From: Pseudomonadota bacterium
Lineage (GTDB): Bacteria > Pseudomonadota > Gammaproteobacteria > Steroidobacterales > Steroidobacteraceae
Length of the DNA stretch: 64,000 bases
Direction of reading: 5' to 3'
Assembly (NCBI GenBank): GCA_016720075.1
Contig: JADJXW010000002.1
Coordinates: 259,229-323,228 of the forward strand
The notes below the pieces were generated by a model. It was not told where the DNA came from, searched no databases, and saw only the letters and a list, made by a program, of their open reading frames with translations. Both the position numbers and the translations under genes were made by a program. This document shows, in pieces, positions 1 to 8,788 of the stretch. The first letter of the stretch is position 1. Every line of letters begins with the position of its first letter.

Positions 1-1406
1 TCGGCCTTGATCAGGTTCGCGCGCAGGTCGGTGAGGAAACCGGCCGAGGTCTGCGGCTGGAAGGCATGGCGATCGAAATAGGCCTTCAGGTAGGCATCCC
101 AGCGCTCGCGGCCCACCGCCGCTTCGATGGTGCGCAGGAACGTGGCGCCCTTCACGTAGGCGATTTCGGTCATGCCGTCATCGGGATTGCGGCCGGCAAG
201 TTCCAGGTGCAGGCGCGTGTCGGCGGACTGCGGTCCACCCAGATCCTTGATGGTGCCCTGCAGCTCGTCCCAGGAAAGGTCGGCCAGCATGTCGGCCGTT
301 TCCCTGCCGTACACCTTCTCCATGATGCGGTTTTCGAAATAGACCGTGAACCCCTCGTTCAGCCAGAAATCCGCCCAGGTGGCATTGGTGACGAGATTGC
401 CCGACCAGCTGTGCGCCAGCTCATGCGCCACCAGGCTGACCAGCGAACGGTCGCCGGCGATGATGGTGGGAGTGGCGAAGGTGAGGCGCGGATTCTCCAT
501 GCCGCCGAAGGGGAACGACGGCGGCAGCACCAGCAGGTCGTAGCGACCCCAGCGATACGCGCCGTAGAGGGACTCGGCGGCCGCGACCATCTTCTCGAGG
601 TCGGCCAGTTCATTGGCAGCTGCCGCGAGCCGCGAGGGCTCGGTGTACACGCCGGTGCGCGCGCCCAGCGACTGGAAATCCAGCTCGCCGATGCCGACCG
701 CGATCAGGTACGGCGCCACCGGTTGATCCATGCGGTAGCGCCACTCGCGCTGGCCACCGGCGATCTCGCGCGGTTCGGCAGTGCGCTCGCCGCTCATCAC
801 GACGGTGAGCGCCGCGGGCGCGCGGATCGTGGCTTCCCAGGTCTGGCGGATGCCGGGGCTGTCCTGAGTGGGCACCCAGCTGCGCGTGAGGATGGCCTGG
901 CCCTGACTGAACAGGTACGGCTGCTTGCCACCGGCCGTCTGCGCAGGCGCCAGCCACTGCAGCGCATCGGCATCGGGACTGCTGGAATACGCCACGACCA
1001 CGCGACGCGCGGCCCCCAGCTCGATGCGAAGCGCCGACCCCAGGACCGGAACGGCGGCCTCGAGCCGGAAGGTGAGGTCCTTGCCCTCGCCATCGCGCAC
1101 CGACTGGATGTTGAGCCGGCTGGTGTCGAGGGAGAGCAGCGGTTCGGCGCCCTCGGCCAGGATCTCGAGCGTGGCCGTGCCCTGCATCGTCCGCTTTTCG
1201 AAATCCGCCGTGAGATCGAGCATCACATGCGTGACCCGCGCCACCGCGGGATCGGCATGGGAATGGATGTCGCGGGCATCCGGCGTGGTGAGCACCTGCG
1301 CCACGGCCTTGGTGGCCGAGGACTTCGCAGGCCCGGCGTCGCGTGACTGACATGCAACCAGTGAGCCGGCGACCAGCGCCAGCACGATGAAAGTGTATTT
1401 GCGCAT
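1..1406 (-). CDS. M1 family metallo-aminopeptidase, lipoprotein (3' end outside window)
   Basis: Zinc aminopeptidase of the M1 / leukotriene A4 hydrolase type, which removes N-terminal residues from peptides. The frame is open from the ATG at 1406 to the window edge (468 codons visible). The N-terminus is a lipoprotein signal with lipobox LVAC, so the enzyme is probably membrane-anchored in the periplasm. The exopeptidase motif GGMEN lies near residue 303. The zinc motif HELAH is near residue 326 and the third ligand Glu falls in WLNEGFT about 18 residues later. The C-terminal helical domain is missing because the window ends. It is divergent from the ABC exporter genes at 1456, with only about 50 bp between starts. 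Family assignment is firm; substrate is unknown. Confidence 0.93.
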   Translation of the reverse strand, partial: MRKYTFIVLALVAGSLVACQSRDAGPAKSSATKAVAQVLTTPDARDIHSHADPAVARVTHVMLDLTADFEKRTMQGTATLEILAEGAEPLLSLDTSRLNIQSVRDGEGKDLTFRLEAAVPVLGSALRIELGAARRVVVAYSSSPDADALQWLAPAQTAGGKQPYLFSQGQAILTRSWVPTQDSPGIRQTWEATIRAPAALTVVMSGERTAEPREIAGGQREWRYRMDQPVAPYLIAVGIGELDFQSLGARTGVYTEPSRLAAAANELADLEKMVAAAESLYGAYRWGRYDLLVLPPSFPFGGMENPRLTFATPTIIAGDRSLVSLVAHELAHSWSGNLVTNATWADFWLNEGFTVYFENRIMEKVYGRETADMLADLSWDELQGTIKDLGGPQSADTRLHLELAGRNPDDGMTEIAYVKGATFLRTIEAAVGRERWDAYLKAYFDRHAFQPQTSAGFLTDLRANLIKA

Positions 1407-1455
1407 GGCGCAGAAGATAGCAGGCAGCGCGGTTCTTCAGCGTAGAATTGCCGTC

Positions 1456-2379
1456 GTGCCTGCCGTCCTTTGCATCGAAAACCTGGGCAAGACGTATCCC
1501 GGCGGGCTCACCGCGCTCAAGTCGGTGAACCTCACCATCCAGCAGGGCGAAATCTTCGCGCTGCTGGGCCCCAACGGCGCGGGCAAGACCACCCTGATCG
1601 GCATCGTCTGCGGACTGGTCAACGCCACCACCGGCAGGGTGCTGGCCGCTGGCCACGACGTGAAGCGCGAACCCCGCGCCGCCCGCAGGCTCATCGGACT
1701 GGTGCCACAGGAACTGGCCACGGAAGCCTTCGAAACCGTCGAGGCCGCGGTGAAGTTCAGCCGGGGACTCTACGGGCACCCGCCGGATCAGGCGCTGGTG
1801 GAGCGCGTGCTGCGCCGGCTGACGCTGTGGGACAAGCGCGATACGAAGATCATGGCGCTGTCGGGCGGCATGAAGCGCCGCGTGATGATCGCCAAGGCGC
1901 TGGTGCACGAACCGAAGATCCTCTTCCTCGACGAGCCCTCGGCCGGCGTCGACGTGGAACTGCGCCGCGACATGTGGCAGGCCGTGCGCGACCTGCGCGA
2001 TGCCGGCGTCACGATCATCCTCACCACGCACTACATCGAGGAAGCCGAGGAGATGGCCGATCGCATCGGCGTCATCAACAAGGGCGAACTCATCCTGGTG
2101 GAAGACAAGACCGAGCTCATGCGCAAGCTGGGTCGCCGCGAACTGCGCCTGCACCTGACCGACGCGCTGCATGAGGTGCCTTCCCCGCTGGCGGCGTACT
2201 CGCTGACCCTGATCGATGGCGGCCTGACGCTGGTGTTCAGCTTCACGGACGAGGCCGGACAGGAACGCATCCCCACGCTGCTGCGCGATGTGTCGCTGGC
2301 GGGGCTGAATTTCCGGGACCTGCAGACCCAGCAGACCTCGCTGGAGGATATCTTCGTGTCGCTGGTGAAGGAGCGCTGA
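1456..2379 (+). CDS. yadG: ABC transporter ATP-binding protein, YadG-like
   Basis: ATPase subunit of a two-gene ABC exporter. It carries Walker A (GPNGAGKTT), the signature LSGGMKRR, Walker B with ILFLDEPSAGVD, and the TTHYIEEAE switch region. Sequence order and wording closely follow E. coli YadG. I chose the GTG at 1456 (VPAVLCIENLGKTYPGG) because family members start just before the IENLGKTYPGG strand. In-frame ATGs at 1387 and 1405 would run into the divergent aminopeptidase start and encode a non-family leader. No strong ribosome-binding site precedes any of these, so the start is uncertain. The stop overlaps the start of the permease gene by one base (TGATG). The exported substrate is unknown. 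Confidence 0.93.
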   Translation: MPAVLCIENLGKTYPGGLTALKSVNLTIQQGEIFALLGPNGAGKTTLIGIVCGLVNATTGRVLAAGHDVKREPRAARRLIGLVPQELATEAFETVEAAVKFSRGLYGHPPDQALVERVLRRLTLWDKRDTKIMALSGGMKRRVMIAKALVHEPKILFLDEPSAGVDVELRRDMWQAVRDLRDAGVTIILTTHYIEEAEEMADRIGVINKGELILVEDKTELMRKLGRRELRLHLTDALHEVPSPLAAYSLTLIDGGLTLVFSFTDEAGQERIPTLLRDVSLAGLNFRDLQTQQTSLEDIFVSLVKER

Positions 2380-3140
2380 TGAACTGGCACGCGGTCCGCG
2401 CCATCTACCGGTTCGAAATGGCCCGCACCTTCCGCACGGTGGTGCAGAGCATCCTGACGCCGGTGCTCACCACGTCGCTGTATTTCGTGGTGTTCGGCTC
2501 GGCCATCGGCTCGCGCATGACCGACATCGACGGCATCCCGTTCGCGGCCTTCATCGTGCCGGGCCTGGTGATGCTGTCGGTGCTCACCGAGAGCATCGGC
2601 AATGCCTCGTTCGGCATCTATTTCCCGAAGTGGTCGGGCACGATCTACGAGCTGCTTTCGGCGCCGGTCTCCACCGCCGAGATCGTGCTGGGCTACGTGG
2701 GCGCCGCGGCCACCAAGTCGATCATGATCGGCCTGATCATCCTGGCCACCTCGGCCTTCTTCGTGCCGCTGTCGGTGCTGCATCCGCTGATGATGCTGGG
2801 CTTCCTGGCGCTGACCGCCCTCACCTTCAGCCTGTTCGGGTTCCTGCTGGGGATCTGGGCCACCAGCTGGGAAAAGCTGCAGTTCGTGCCGGCGCTGATC
2901 ATCACGCCGCTGACGTTCCTGGGTGGCAGTTTCTATTCAATAGACATGCTGCCACCGGTATGGCGCACCATCACGCTGTTCAATCCGGTGGTGTACCTGA
3001 TCAGCGGCTTTCGCTGGAGCTTCTACGGGCAGTCCGCCATCAACCCGCTGGTGAGCATCACGATGGTGGTGCTGATCATGGTGGTGTGCCTGGCGCTGAT
3101 CGCCTGGATCATCCGCTCGGGATGGAGGCTGCGGCACTGA
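2379..3140 (+). CDS. yadH: ABC-2 type transporter permease, YadH-like
   Basis: Membrane subunit partnering the preceding ATPase. The 253 residues contain about six hydrophobic helices and the ABC-2 features seen in E. coli YadH: an N-terminal amphipathic segment, FIVPGLVMLSV, the conserved TPLTFLGGSFYSIDMLPP segment near residue 178 and NPVVYLISGFRW. It starts with an ATG overlapping the upstream stop, so the two are translationally coupled. An export role (drug, lipid or polysaccharide) is the family norm, but nothing nearby identifies the cargo. A GC-rich hairpin follows the stop. Confidence 0.93.
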   Translation: MNWHAVRAIYRFEMARTFRTVVQSILTPVLTTSLYFVVFGSAIGSRMTDIDGIPFAAFIVPGLVMLSVLTESIGNASFGIYFPKWSGTIYELLSAPVSTAEIVLGYVGAAATKSIMIGLIILATSAFFVPLSVLHPLMMLGFLALTALTFSLFGFLLGIWATSWEKLQFVPALIITPLTFLGGSFYSIDMLPPVWRTITLFNPVVYLISGFRWSFYGQSAINPLVSITMVVLIMVVCLALIAWIIRSGWRLRH

Positions 3141-3150
3141 ACCGCAGCGG

Positions 3151-3170
3151 GGGCGGCCGTTCAGCCGCCC
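3151..3170. terminator. GC hairpin between convergent genes
   Basis: Perfect 7-bp stem GGGCGGC / GCCGCCC with a 6-nt loop, lying between the end of the yadGH operon and the stop codon of the convergent gene at 3161. There is no T tract, so it is only a candidate bidirectional terminator. The stem overlaps the minus-strand stop codon. Confidence 0.45.
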
Positions 3171-3556
3171 GCGGCAATCCGAAGCGAGGGACGTGCCGGG
3201 AGAACTTCCCGGGCCGGTTCGCTGACCGCAGGATCTTCGACCTTGGCAGGCGCTTCAACCGGCAGGGACTGCAGCAGCGGGAACGGATCGCCCCCACGCA
3301 GGCAGCGTCCGCTGTTGGTAAGCCAGCGCTCGATGTGCTGGCGGAAGCGCGCGATGGCGTCATTGCGCAGACCGGAAACCAGCGCCTCGCTCTTTTCCTG
3401 GCCCTTGTTGACCTGCCACCACCACTGCAGCCGGTCGACACGCGCGCCTTCAAGATAGGTGAACGTAATGGTGAAATGGCGACCACGATCCGTGGCCGGC
3501 AATTCGGCGAAGGCAAAATATGCCTCAACCGCGCGTGGCAGTTCTATCAGCGTCAT
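3161..3556 (-). CDS. hypothetical protein, about 131 aa
   Basis: I do not recognise the family. The product begins MTLIELPRAVEAYFAF and has a central basic and Trp-rich stretch (RLQWWWQVN). A proline/glutamate-rich tail follows. There is no signal peptide or membrane segment, so it is probably cytosolic. An in-frame ATG 19 codons upstream (3613) would add a His/Arg-rich leader with poor codon use, so I prefer the ATG at 3556; the start is uncertain. It lies convergent to the ABC exporter and upstream of no other same-strand gene within 50 bp. Codon usage is high-GC like its neighbours, which supports it being a real gene. Confidence 0.6.
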   Translation of the reverse strand: MTLIELPRAVEAYFAFAELPATDRGRHFTITFTYLEGARVDRLQWWWQVNKGQEKSEALVSGLRNDAIARFRQHIERWLTNSGRCLRGGDPFPLLQSLPVEAPAKVEDPAVSEPAREVLPARPSLRIAAGG

Positions 3557-3652
3557 AACCCGGAGAGTCGCAACCTTGAGTCGGAATCCGTGACGGTGGT
3601 GCAGCCCAATCATAGCATCGTGCGTCGCGTCGCAACATAGCGACGAAAAAAT

Positions 3653-5173
3653 TTACCAGCGCAGCGCGCGGCGCATGATGTGATAGATCTCGTTCTGGTC
3701 GATCACGCCGCGCGCCAGTTCCGCGCCGGGACCAGTGGCGAACAGCGCCACGTCTTCGCCGCCATGCGTCTCGGCGCCCATGCCCACCAGCGACTGCTGG
3801 TGAAAGCCGGGATCCGTCGTATCGACGGTTGAAAGATCCTGGTCGCGTCCCGGCGCTATCGGCCGGGGCGTACCGTCCACCTGCCCGTTGATCAGCGCGA
3901 ATCCCGGGCCATTTGCATACGAGAGCGTGGTGTAGGGCTTGCGGTCCGCCGCCAGCGCGGGCGCGGTGGCGCCAGGGGACTTCACCAGGCCCAGGATGGG
4001 ATTGCCCCGCTCGGGATATCCGGAGATGGTCAGCACGTGGCTGTGATCCGCGGTGACCAGGATCAGCGTGTCCCGATCCGCGGCCTTCACCGCCTCGCGC
4101 ACGGCGTCGGAAAAGGCGATGGTATCGGTGAGCGCGCGATAGGCATTGCCCGCGTGGTGGGCATGGTCGATGCGCCCGCCCTCCACCATCAGGAAGTAGC
4201 CCTTGCGATTGCCGCGCAGCAACTCGATGGCCTTGGTGGTCATCTCGGCCAGCGAAGGTTCACCGGCCACATCCTGCGCGCGATCGGCCTCGTAGCGCAT
4301 GTGCGAGGGCTCGAACAGTCCCAGCAGGCGACGGGTGCGCTTCGCATCGACCTTCAGCAGGTCATCGCGCTTCCAGACATAGGCGGACTGCGGCTGGGCA
4401 CTGGTCCACTCCTGCACCAGGTCGCGGCCATCGCGGCGACGGCCCATGCGCTGCGGATACTCCGGATCGGCAGCATTGGCTGCCGCGAAGAACTCGCGCC
4501 CGCCTCCCAGCACCACCTCGATGCCATCACCGGCCTTCTGCCGGGCGATGAGCTGCGCGGCGATGTCGGGCAACGTGGCGCCGGGCGCCTGCACAGCGGC
4601 CTCCCAGTCGCGGTTCGGCGTGTGCGCGTAGGCCGATGCTGGCGTGGCATGCGTGATGCGCGCGGTGCTGACGATGCCCGTGGACAAGCCGCGCTCTTCG
4701 GCCTGCTCCAGCAGCGTGGGCAGCGCATGGCGCGCCACGACGCCGGCATCGGCGGTGTTCTCGGGCGTTTCAGGAGACACGGACAGCGCGCCGTCGTTGG
4801 CATGCGAACCGGTCATCATGGCGGTGGCCGTGGGCGCGGAATCGGACACCTGCTGGTCCGCGGAATAGGTGCGCACCAGCGCCGACCAGGAGAAATCCTC
4901 GAAGCTCAGGTGATTCTGCTCGCCGGATACCCCGCGCCGCTGCCCCTCGAGGATGCGCGCCGCCGTGACGGTCGAGATGCCCATGCCGTCGCCGATGAAA
5001 AGGATGACATTGCGCGCCCGCCCCGGCCGGGGGCCGCTGGCCTCGCGTTTCGCAACCGCTGCGGCGGCGCGCTGGTAGTCGCCGGGATCAGCTCCAGCGC
5101 CCTGGGCGCACGGCACGGCGGCCAGCAACATTGAAACCATCAGGCATCGGGAGCGATTTGCAGTGTTGGGCAT
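3653..5173 (-). CDS. alkaline phosphatase (PhoA-type, secreted)
   Basis: Periplasmic or exported alkaline phosphatase that hydrolyses phosphomonoesters using a phosphoserine intermediate and a two-zinc/one-magnesium site. Visible motifs: signal peptide ending near AQGA; GDGMG (metal-binding Asp, about residue 62); VSDSAPTATA with the nucleophilic Ser; MVEGGRIDHAHH; VTADHSHV; and TETHGGEDVALF-like GAETHGGEDVALFATGP near the C-terminus with the last zinc His. At 506 aa it is family-typical. The upstream AAGGTG sits about 7 nt before the ATG. It is divergent from the repeat protein at 5327. No Pho-box-like direct repeats were obvious in the 150-bp divergent region. Confidence 0.95.
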   Translation of the reverse strand: MPNTANRSRCLMVSMLLAAVPCAQGAGADPGDYQRAAAAVAKREASGPRPGRARNVILFIGDGMGISTVTAARILEGQRRGVSGEQNHLSFEDFSWSALVRTYSADQQVSDSAPTATAMMTGSHANDGALSVSPETPENTADAGVVARHALPTLLEQAEERGLSTGIVSTARITHATPASAYAHTPNRDWEAAVQAPGATLPDIAAQLIARQKAGDGIEVVLGGGREFFAAANAADPEYPQRMGRRRDGRDLVQEWTSAQPQSAYVWKRDDLLKVDAKRTRRLLGLFEPSHMRYEADRAQDVAGEPSLAEMTTKAIELLRGNRKGYFLMVEGGRIDHAHHAGNAYRALTDTIAFSDAVREAVKAADRDTLILVTADHSHVLTISGYPERGNPILGLVKSPGATAPALAADRKPYTTLSYANGPGFALINGQVDGTPRPIAPGRDQDLSTVDTTDPGFHQQSLVGMGAETHGGEDVALFATGPGAELARGVIDQNEIYHIMRRALRW

Positions 5174-5326
5174 GGGGCACCTTGGCGTTTAAGGAGATGT
5201 TGCCTGAGGCCCCCGGCATTTGACAGAAGCCTCCGGGATCGGACGCCGACCCGATGCTGTCAACGCCTTCGTTGCTGCGCCGTTGTATCCCGCAGCAACC
5301 CCAACATCCTCCGAAGGGAGATAGAC

Positions 5327-5809
5327 ATGAAGACGAGCAAGACCCTCATCACCGCAGCTGTCCTGGCGCTGCTGACCATTCCCGCCCTGGCCCAGGACCG
5401 CGGCGATCGGGCCGATGCCCGCCTGGATGCCCGCGGCGAGCGCATCAACGAGCGCCTCGACAACAAGGGCGAACGCATCGATCAGCGCCTGGACAACCGC
5501 GGCGACAAGGCCGAGCAGCGCCTGGATGCCCGCGGCAACCGCGTCAACCAGAAGCTCGATGCGGCTGCCGAGAAGGCCGCGGCCAATGGCAACGAGGCGC
5601 GCGCCGAGCGCCTGGATGCCAAGGGCGACCGGATCGACGAGCGCCTGGACAACCGGGGCGAACGCCGCGAGGAGCGCCTGGACAACAAGGGCGATCGCAT
5701 CGAGAACCGCCTGGACAACCGCGGTGACCGCATCGAGAACCGCCTCGACAAGCGTGGCGACCGTATCGACCGCCGCGTGGACCGCCGCCAGAACCGGCGC
5801 GGTACCTGA
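5327..5809 (+). CDS. secreted hendecad-repeat (11-residue) coiled-coil protein
   Basis: A 160-aa protein with a clear signal peptide (MKTSKTLITAAVLALLT, cleavage after ALA) followed almost entirely by 11-residue repeats of the form ERIDxRLDNRG. There are about ten units, interrupted once by an Ala/Glu spacer (residues about 87-101). Each unit carries alternating Arg/Asp/Glu charges and one or two Leu/Ile/Val. An 11-residue period is that of a right-handed or straight hendecad coiled coil, so an extended alpha-helical periplasmic or surface rod is inferred. The final unit becomes Arg-rich. A good ribosome-binding site (GAAGGGAG) precedes the ATG. No known enzyme domain is present and the function is unknown. 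Confidence 0.85.
   Translation: MKTSKTLITAAVLALLTIPALAQDRGDRADARLDARGERINERLDNKGERIDQRLDNRGDKAEQRLDARGNRVNQKLDAAAEKAAANGNEARAERLDAKGDRIDERLDNRGERREERLDNKGDRIENRLDNRGDRIENRLDKRGDRIDRRVDRRQNRRGT
5412..5796 (+). repeat. 33-nt in-frame tandem repeats
   Basis: Imperfect tandem copies of a 33-bp unit coding an 11-residue motif (typically GERIDERLDNR) make up most of the secreted protein at 5327. Units differ mainly at the Asn/Asp/Glu and Lys/Arg positions, so selection appears to act on the protein pattern. A spacer near 5560-5605 breaks the array. Confidence 0.85.
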
Positions 5810-5813
5810 TCCC

Positions 5814-6695
5814 CTAGAGAGCTGACGGCTCGAGCTGGCGGATGAACTCCGCCAGCTCATTTCCGGCGGTGTCCACTTCACTGCCGATCTGCATCACCAC
5901 CGATACATGATTGTGCCCGCGCTGCCAGAGCACAGCGGGCGACCTGCCCACCGCCTTCACACGCGCCGCAAACACCGCCGCCAGGTGGTGATGGAAGGGA
6001 CCCGGATCGAACTGGCAGATGGTGAACAGGCTGGGAATCGCAAGAGTCGCGAGTGTCTCCACGGTGGAGCGCTGCGCATCGAGGCTGCGGTCGGCGCCGT
6101 AATACACTTGGTAGTCATAGCCATCCGGATACACGTCGAGCGCGTAGATGCCCGACACCAGGATGGCGGCCGCGGCCGGTGCGCTGCTGCCGGGCGCACA
6201 GCCATGGCGCGCGAGGCAACCGGCAACATGCGCCGCGCCGGCGGAATGACCCATCAACACGATGCGCGCAGGATCTCCTCCATGCCGGGCAATCTGCGCG
6301 CGCAGCCACGACAGCGCCAGATCGACATCCTGCGAACCGGCTGGCCACTTGTTCGCGGGCGCGAGCCGGTAGGTCATCGTCACGCCGATGAAACCCGAGC
6401 GCACGGCCCAGGCCCCCACGTTGTTGAAGAAGGGATCCCCTTCGCCGCCCTTGTCGCCACCGACATAGCCGCCGCCGTGCACGAACAGCACCACGGGCAG
6501 GTTGCTGGCGCTGGGCGGGGCAAAGACATCGAGTCGATGGCGCGGATCGGGACCATACAGAATATAGCGAGTTACGCGCGCGTTCACGGCCTGCGGCGAA
6601 AGCGCGCGTGGCACGAACAGTTCGCGCGTCGCGGTGATCTCGGCCAGCGTGAACGTGTCGCCCAGCTCGCGCAGCTTTTTCCATACTTCGGTCAT
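5814..6695 (-). CDS. alpha/beta hydrolase (HSL/esterase-like)
   Basis: Esterase/lipase of the alpha/beta-hydrolase fold, related to hormone-sensitive-lipase and arylformamidase-type enzymes. It has the oxyanion motif HGGGY near residue 77, the nucleophile motif GHSAGA near residue 149, and a C-terminal catalytic His candidate in RGHNHVS. There is no signal peptide, so it is probably cytoplasmic. The start is the ATG at 6695 (MTEVWKKL), preceded by GGGGGAA at the right distance. The frame remains open far upstream, but that extension lies antisense to the lipoprotein gene at 6790. It is convergent with the repeat-protein gene (gap of a few bases). The substrate cannot be read from the sequence. 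Confidence 0.9.
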   Translation of the reverse strand: MTEVWKKLRELGDTFTLAEITATRELFVPRALSPQAVNARVTRYILYGPDPRHRLDVFAPPSASNLPVVLFVHGGGYVGGDKGGEGDPFFNNVGAWAVRSGFIGVTMTYRLAPANKWPAGSQDVDLALSWLRAQIARHGGDPARIVLMGHSAGAAHVAGCLARHGCAPGSSAPAAAAILVSGIYALDVYPDGYDYQVYYGADRSLDAQRSTVETLATLAIPSLFTICQFDPGPFHHHLAAVFAARVKAVGRSPAVLWQRGHNHVSVVMQIGSEVDTAGNELAEFIRQLEPSAL

Positions 6696-6789
6696 TCGAT
6701 ATTCCCCCGACTGTCCCCGACCGCCGACAAGGCGCTTGCCGGGTCGTTGTCGGCGACAATAGCGCCCTCTCGTGAACCGGAGAACCACC

Positions 6790-7650
6790 ATGGGCGCCAC
6801 TCGCCTCAGCTGCCTCATCCCCGCCGCCGCACTGCTGGTGCTGGCCGCGTGCGGCAAATCCACGCCACCGGCGGCCGAAGCCGGCGCCAGCACCGCGCCT
6901 GCCGCCGAGGTCGCCACTGAAGATCTGGCTGCCCGCGAAGCGGAACTGAAGATCCGCGAGGAAGAACTGGCCACCCGGGAAGCGGCACTGGCCGAAGCCC
7001 AGTCGCAGGCCCCCGCGGCATCGGTCGGCGCGGCGCCTGCAGCCAGGCCCACAGCGAAGCCCGTGCCCGCGGCGAAACCCGCTCCCGTAGCGAGCAACCC
7101 CGCTCCCGCGAAGCCGGCGCCGATGCCTGCTGCGCAGCCCATCGTCGTGCCCGAAGGCACGCAACTGGCGCTGGCGCTGACTGAAGATGTGTCGACGAAG
7201 ACTGCCAAGGTGGGCGACACCATCCGCGCCACGCTCGTCAGCGACGTGCGGGTCGACGGCAAGCTGGCCATCGCGGCGGGCACCACGGTCGCCGGACAGG
7301 TCACCGATGTCGTTTCCGGCAGCAACAAGATCGGCGGCGTGCCGCGGCTCGGCATGAGCTTCGATCGGCTGGAGTTGCCGGGCAATCGCGATGTGCCCAT
7401 CAGCGGCCTGGTCACACAGAAGGGCAAGAGCGACAACACGCGCGATACCGTGAAGATCGTCGGCGGCGCCGCGGCCGGCGCCATCCTGGGCAACGAGGTC
7501 AAGGGCGGCGACAAGGGCAAGGTGATCGGTGGCCTGCTGGGCGGCGCCATCGGCGCGGTGGCCGCGCAGAAGACCGGCACCGAAGTGAAGCTGGCGGCGG
7601 GCACGGAACTGGCCATCGCGCTGGCCGCGCCGGTCGAAATTCCGCGCTAA
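6790..7650 (+). CDS. glycine-zipper lipoprotein with Glu/Ala-rich helix
   Basis: Lipoprotein of unknown function. The signal ends in lipobox LAAC. It is followed by a predicted coiled-coil stretch (AAREAELKIREEELATREAAL) and then a long Pro/Ala/Lys-rich linker. The C-terminal half includes a glycine-zipper segment (GGAAAGAILGNEV...GGLLGGAIGA) typical of small outer-membrane or periplasmic proteins that insert into membranes. I chose the ATG at 6790, six codons inside the longest frame, because GGAGA lies seven bases upstream. It is divergent from the hydrolase at 6695. Envelope structure is a reasonable guess. Confidence 0.85.
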   Translation: MGATRLSCLIPAAALLVLAACGKSTPPAAEAGASTAPAAEVATEDLAAREAELKIREEELATREAALAEAQSQAPAASVGAAPAARPTAKPVPAAKPAPVASNPAPAKPAPMPAAQPIVVPEGTQLALALTEDVSTKTAKVGDTIRATLVSDVRVDGKLAIAAGTTVAGQVTDVVSGSNKIGGVPRLGMSFDRLELPGNRDVPISGLVTQKGKSDNTRDTVKIVGGAAAGAILGNEVKGGDKGKVIGGLLGGAIGAVAAQKTGTEVKLAAGTELAIALAAPVEIPR

Positions 7651-7674
7651 GGGCACAAGTCCGGCGGATCGGGT

Positions 7675-8751
7675 TCAGCCCGCTTCGCCGTCCCGCAATC
7701 GCATCAGCGCCCGGACCTGCTCCAGCGCTGACTGCGAACAAGGCGGCAGCTGCGCCTCGGAAGTGCCCAGCGGGGTGACGCGATCGCCCCATCGGGCCAG
7801 GTGCGCGCACCAGGTGAGGCCGGCGCCAAAGGCCGGCAGCAGCAGCAACGATCCGGCTTTCACGCGCCCTTCTTCCAGGGCCTCCACCAGCGCCACCGGC
7901 ACCGTGGCCGCGGACATGTTGCCGTAGCGCTGCACGTTCACCATCACGCGCTCCATCGGCACCTCCAGCCGCTTGGCCACCGCTTCGATGATGCGCAGGT
8001 TGGCCTGGTGCGGCACCACCAGGTCGACATCCGTCGCGGCAAGTCCGCGCGCGGCGAGCACATCTGCGCAGGCCTGCCCCATGCCGCCCACGGCGCGCTT
8101 GAAGATCTCGGGGCCCTCGAAGATCCAGTTCGTCACGCCCAGCCGGCGGCTGAAATCCGCGTACCTCGCGCCCATGCCTTCGATGACCAGCGAACCGCGA
8201 CCGCCGACATCGCAGCCCAGCTTCTCGCCGAGCAGGCCGGTCTCGGCTTCCGTCGCCTGCAGCACGATCGCCGCGCAGCCGTCGCCGAACAGCACCGACA
8301 CATTGCGATTGCGCCAGTCCATGAAGCGGCTGATCACCTCGCCGCCCACCACCAGCGCATTGCGCACGACACCCGTGCGGATCAGCGCATTGGCCGTGCT
8401 CCACGCGTAGAGGAAGCTGGTGCAGGCCGTGTTCACGTCCATCGACGCCGCGCGCGTCGCGCCCAGTGCCAGCTGCAGGCCGGAGGACTGGTTGGGCGCC
8501 TGGTCCTGGAAGCTGGTCGTGCCGAAGACGATCAGTTCCACGTCAGCCGGCGCCAGTCCCGCGGCCGCCAGCGCCCGCAGCGACGCCACTCGCGCCAGCT
8601 CATCGAGGCCCACATGGGAAATCCGCCGCTCGCGGATGCCGGTGCGCGAGGTGATCCACTCGTCGCTGGTGTCGAGGAACTGCGCCAGGTCGGCGTTGGA
8701 AAGCACCGCCGGCGGCAGGCACTTGCCCCAACCCGTGATGGCCGCGTGCAT
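7675..8751 (-). CDS. 3-oxoacyl-ACP synthase III (FabH-type)
   Basis: Thiolase-fold condensing enzyme of the KAS III family, which joins an acyl-CoA starter to malonyl-ACP. Catalytic Cys is in NTACTSFLYA, His in VVPHQAN and Asn in RYGNMSAATVP, so the Cys-His-Asn triad is complete. The gene is about 358 aa from the ATG at 8751 (GAGTGG upstream); a GTG at 8760 would add three residues. It lies 37 bp after the SPFH gene on the same strand, not in a fatty-acid gene cluster. It may be a paralogue serving a specialised acyl chain rather than the housekeeping fabH. Confidence 0.92.
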   Translation of the reverse strand: MHAAITGWGKCLPPAVLSNADLAQFLDTSDEWITSRTGIRERRISHVGLDELARVASLRALAAAGLAPADVELIVFGTTSFQDQAPNQSSGLQLALGATRAASMDVNTACTSFLYAWSTANALIRTGVVRNALVVGGEVISRFMDWRNRNVSVLFGDGCAAIVLQATEAETGLLGEKLGCDVGGRGSLVIEGMGARYADFSRRLGVTNWIFEGPEIFKRAVGGMGQACADVLAARGLAATDVDLVVPHQANLRIIEAVAKRLEVPMERVMVNVQRYGNMSAATVPVALVEALEEGRVKAGSLLLLPAFGAGLTWCAHLARWGDRVTPLGTSEAQLPPCSQSALEQVRALMRLRDGEAG

Positions 8752-8788
8752 CAGAGCCACTCGCGTGCAATCACCGCGGCGCCGCCGG

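Noticed and set aside
66..2172. Long open frames on the plus strand (66-1346) and minus strand (610-2172)
   Set aside because: They lie antisense to the aminopeptidase and the ABC ATPase, are Arg/His/Gln-rich, and show no family motifs. They are typical high-GC shadow frames.
5412..5796. CRISPR-like array of repeats
   Set aside because: The 33-bp units have no unique spacers, are in one reading frame and encode a repeat protein with a signal peptide.
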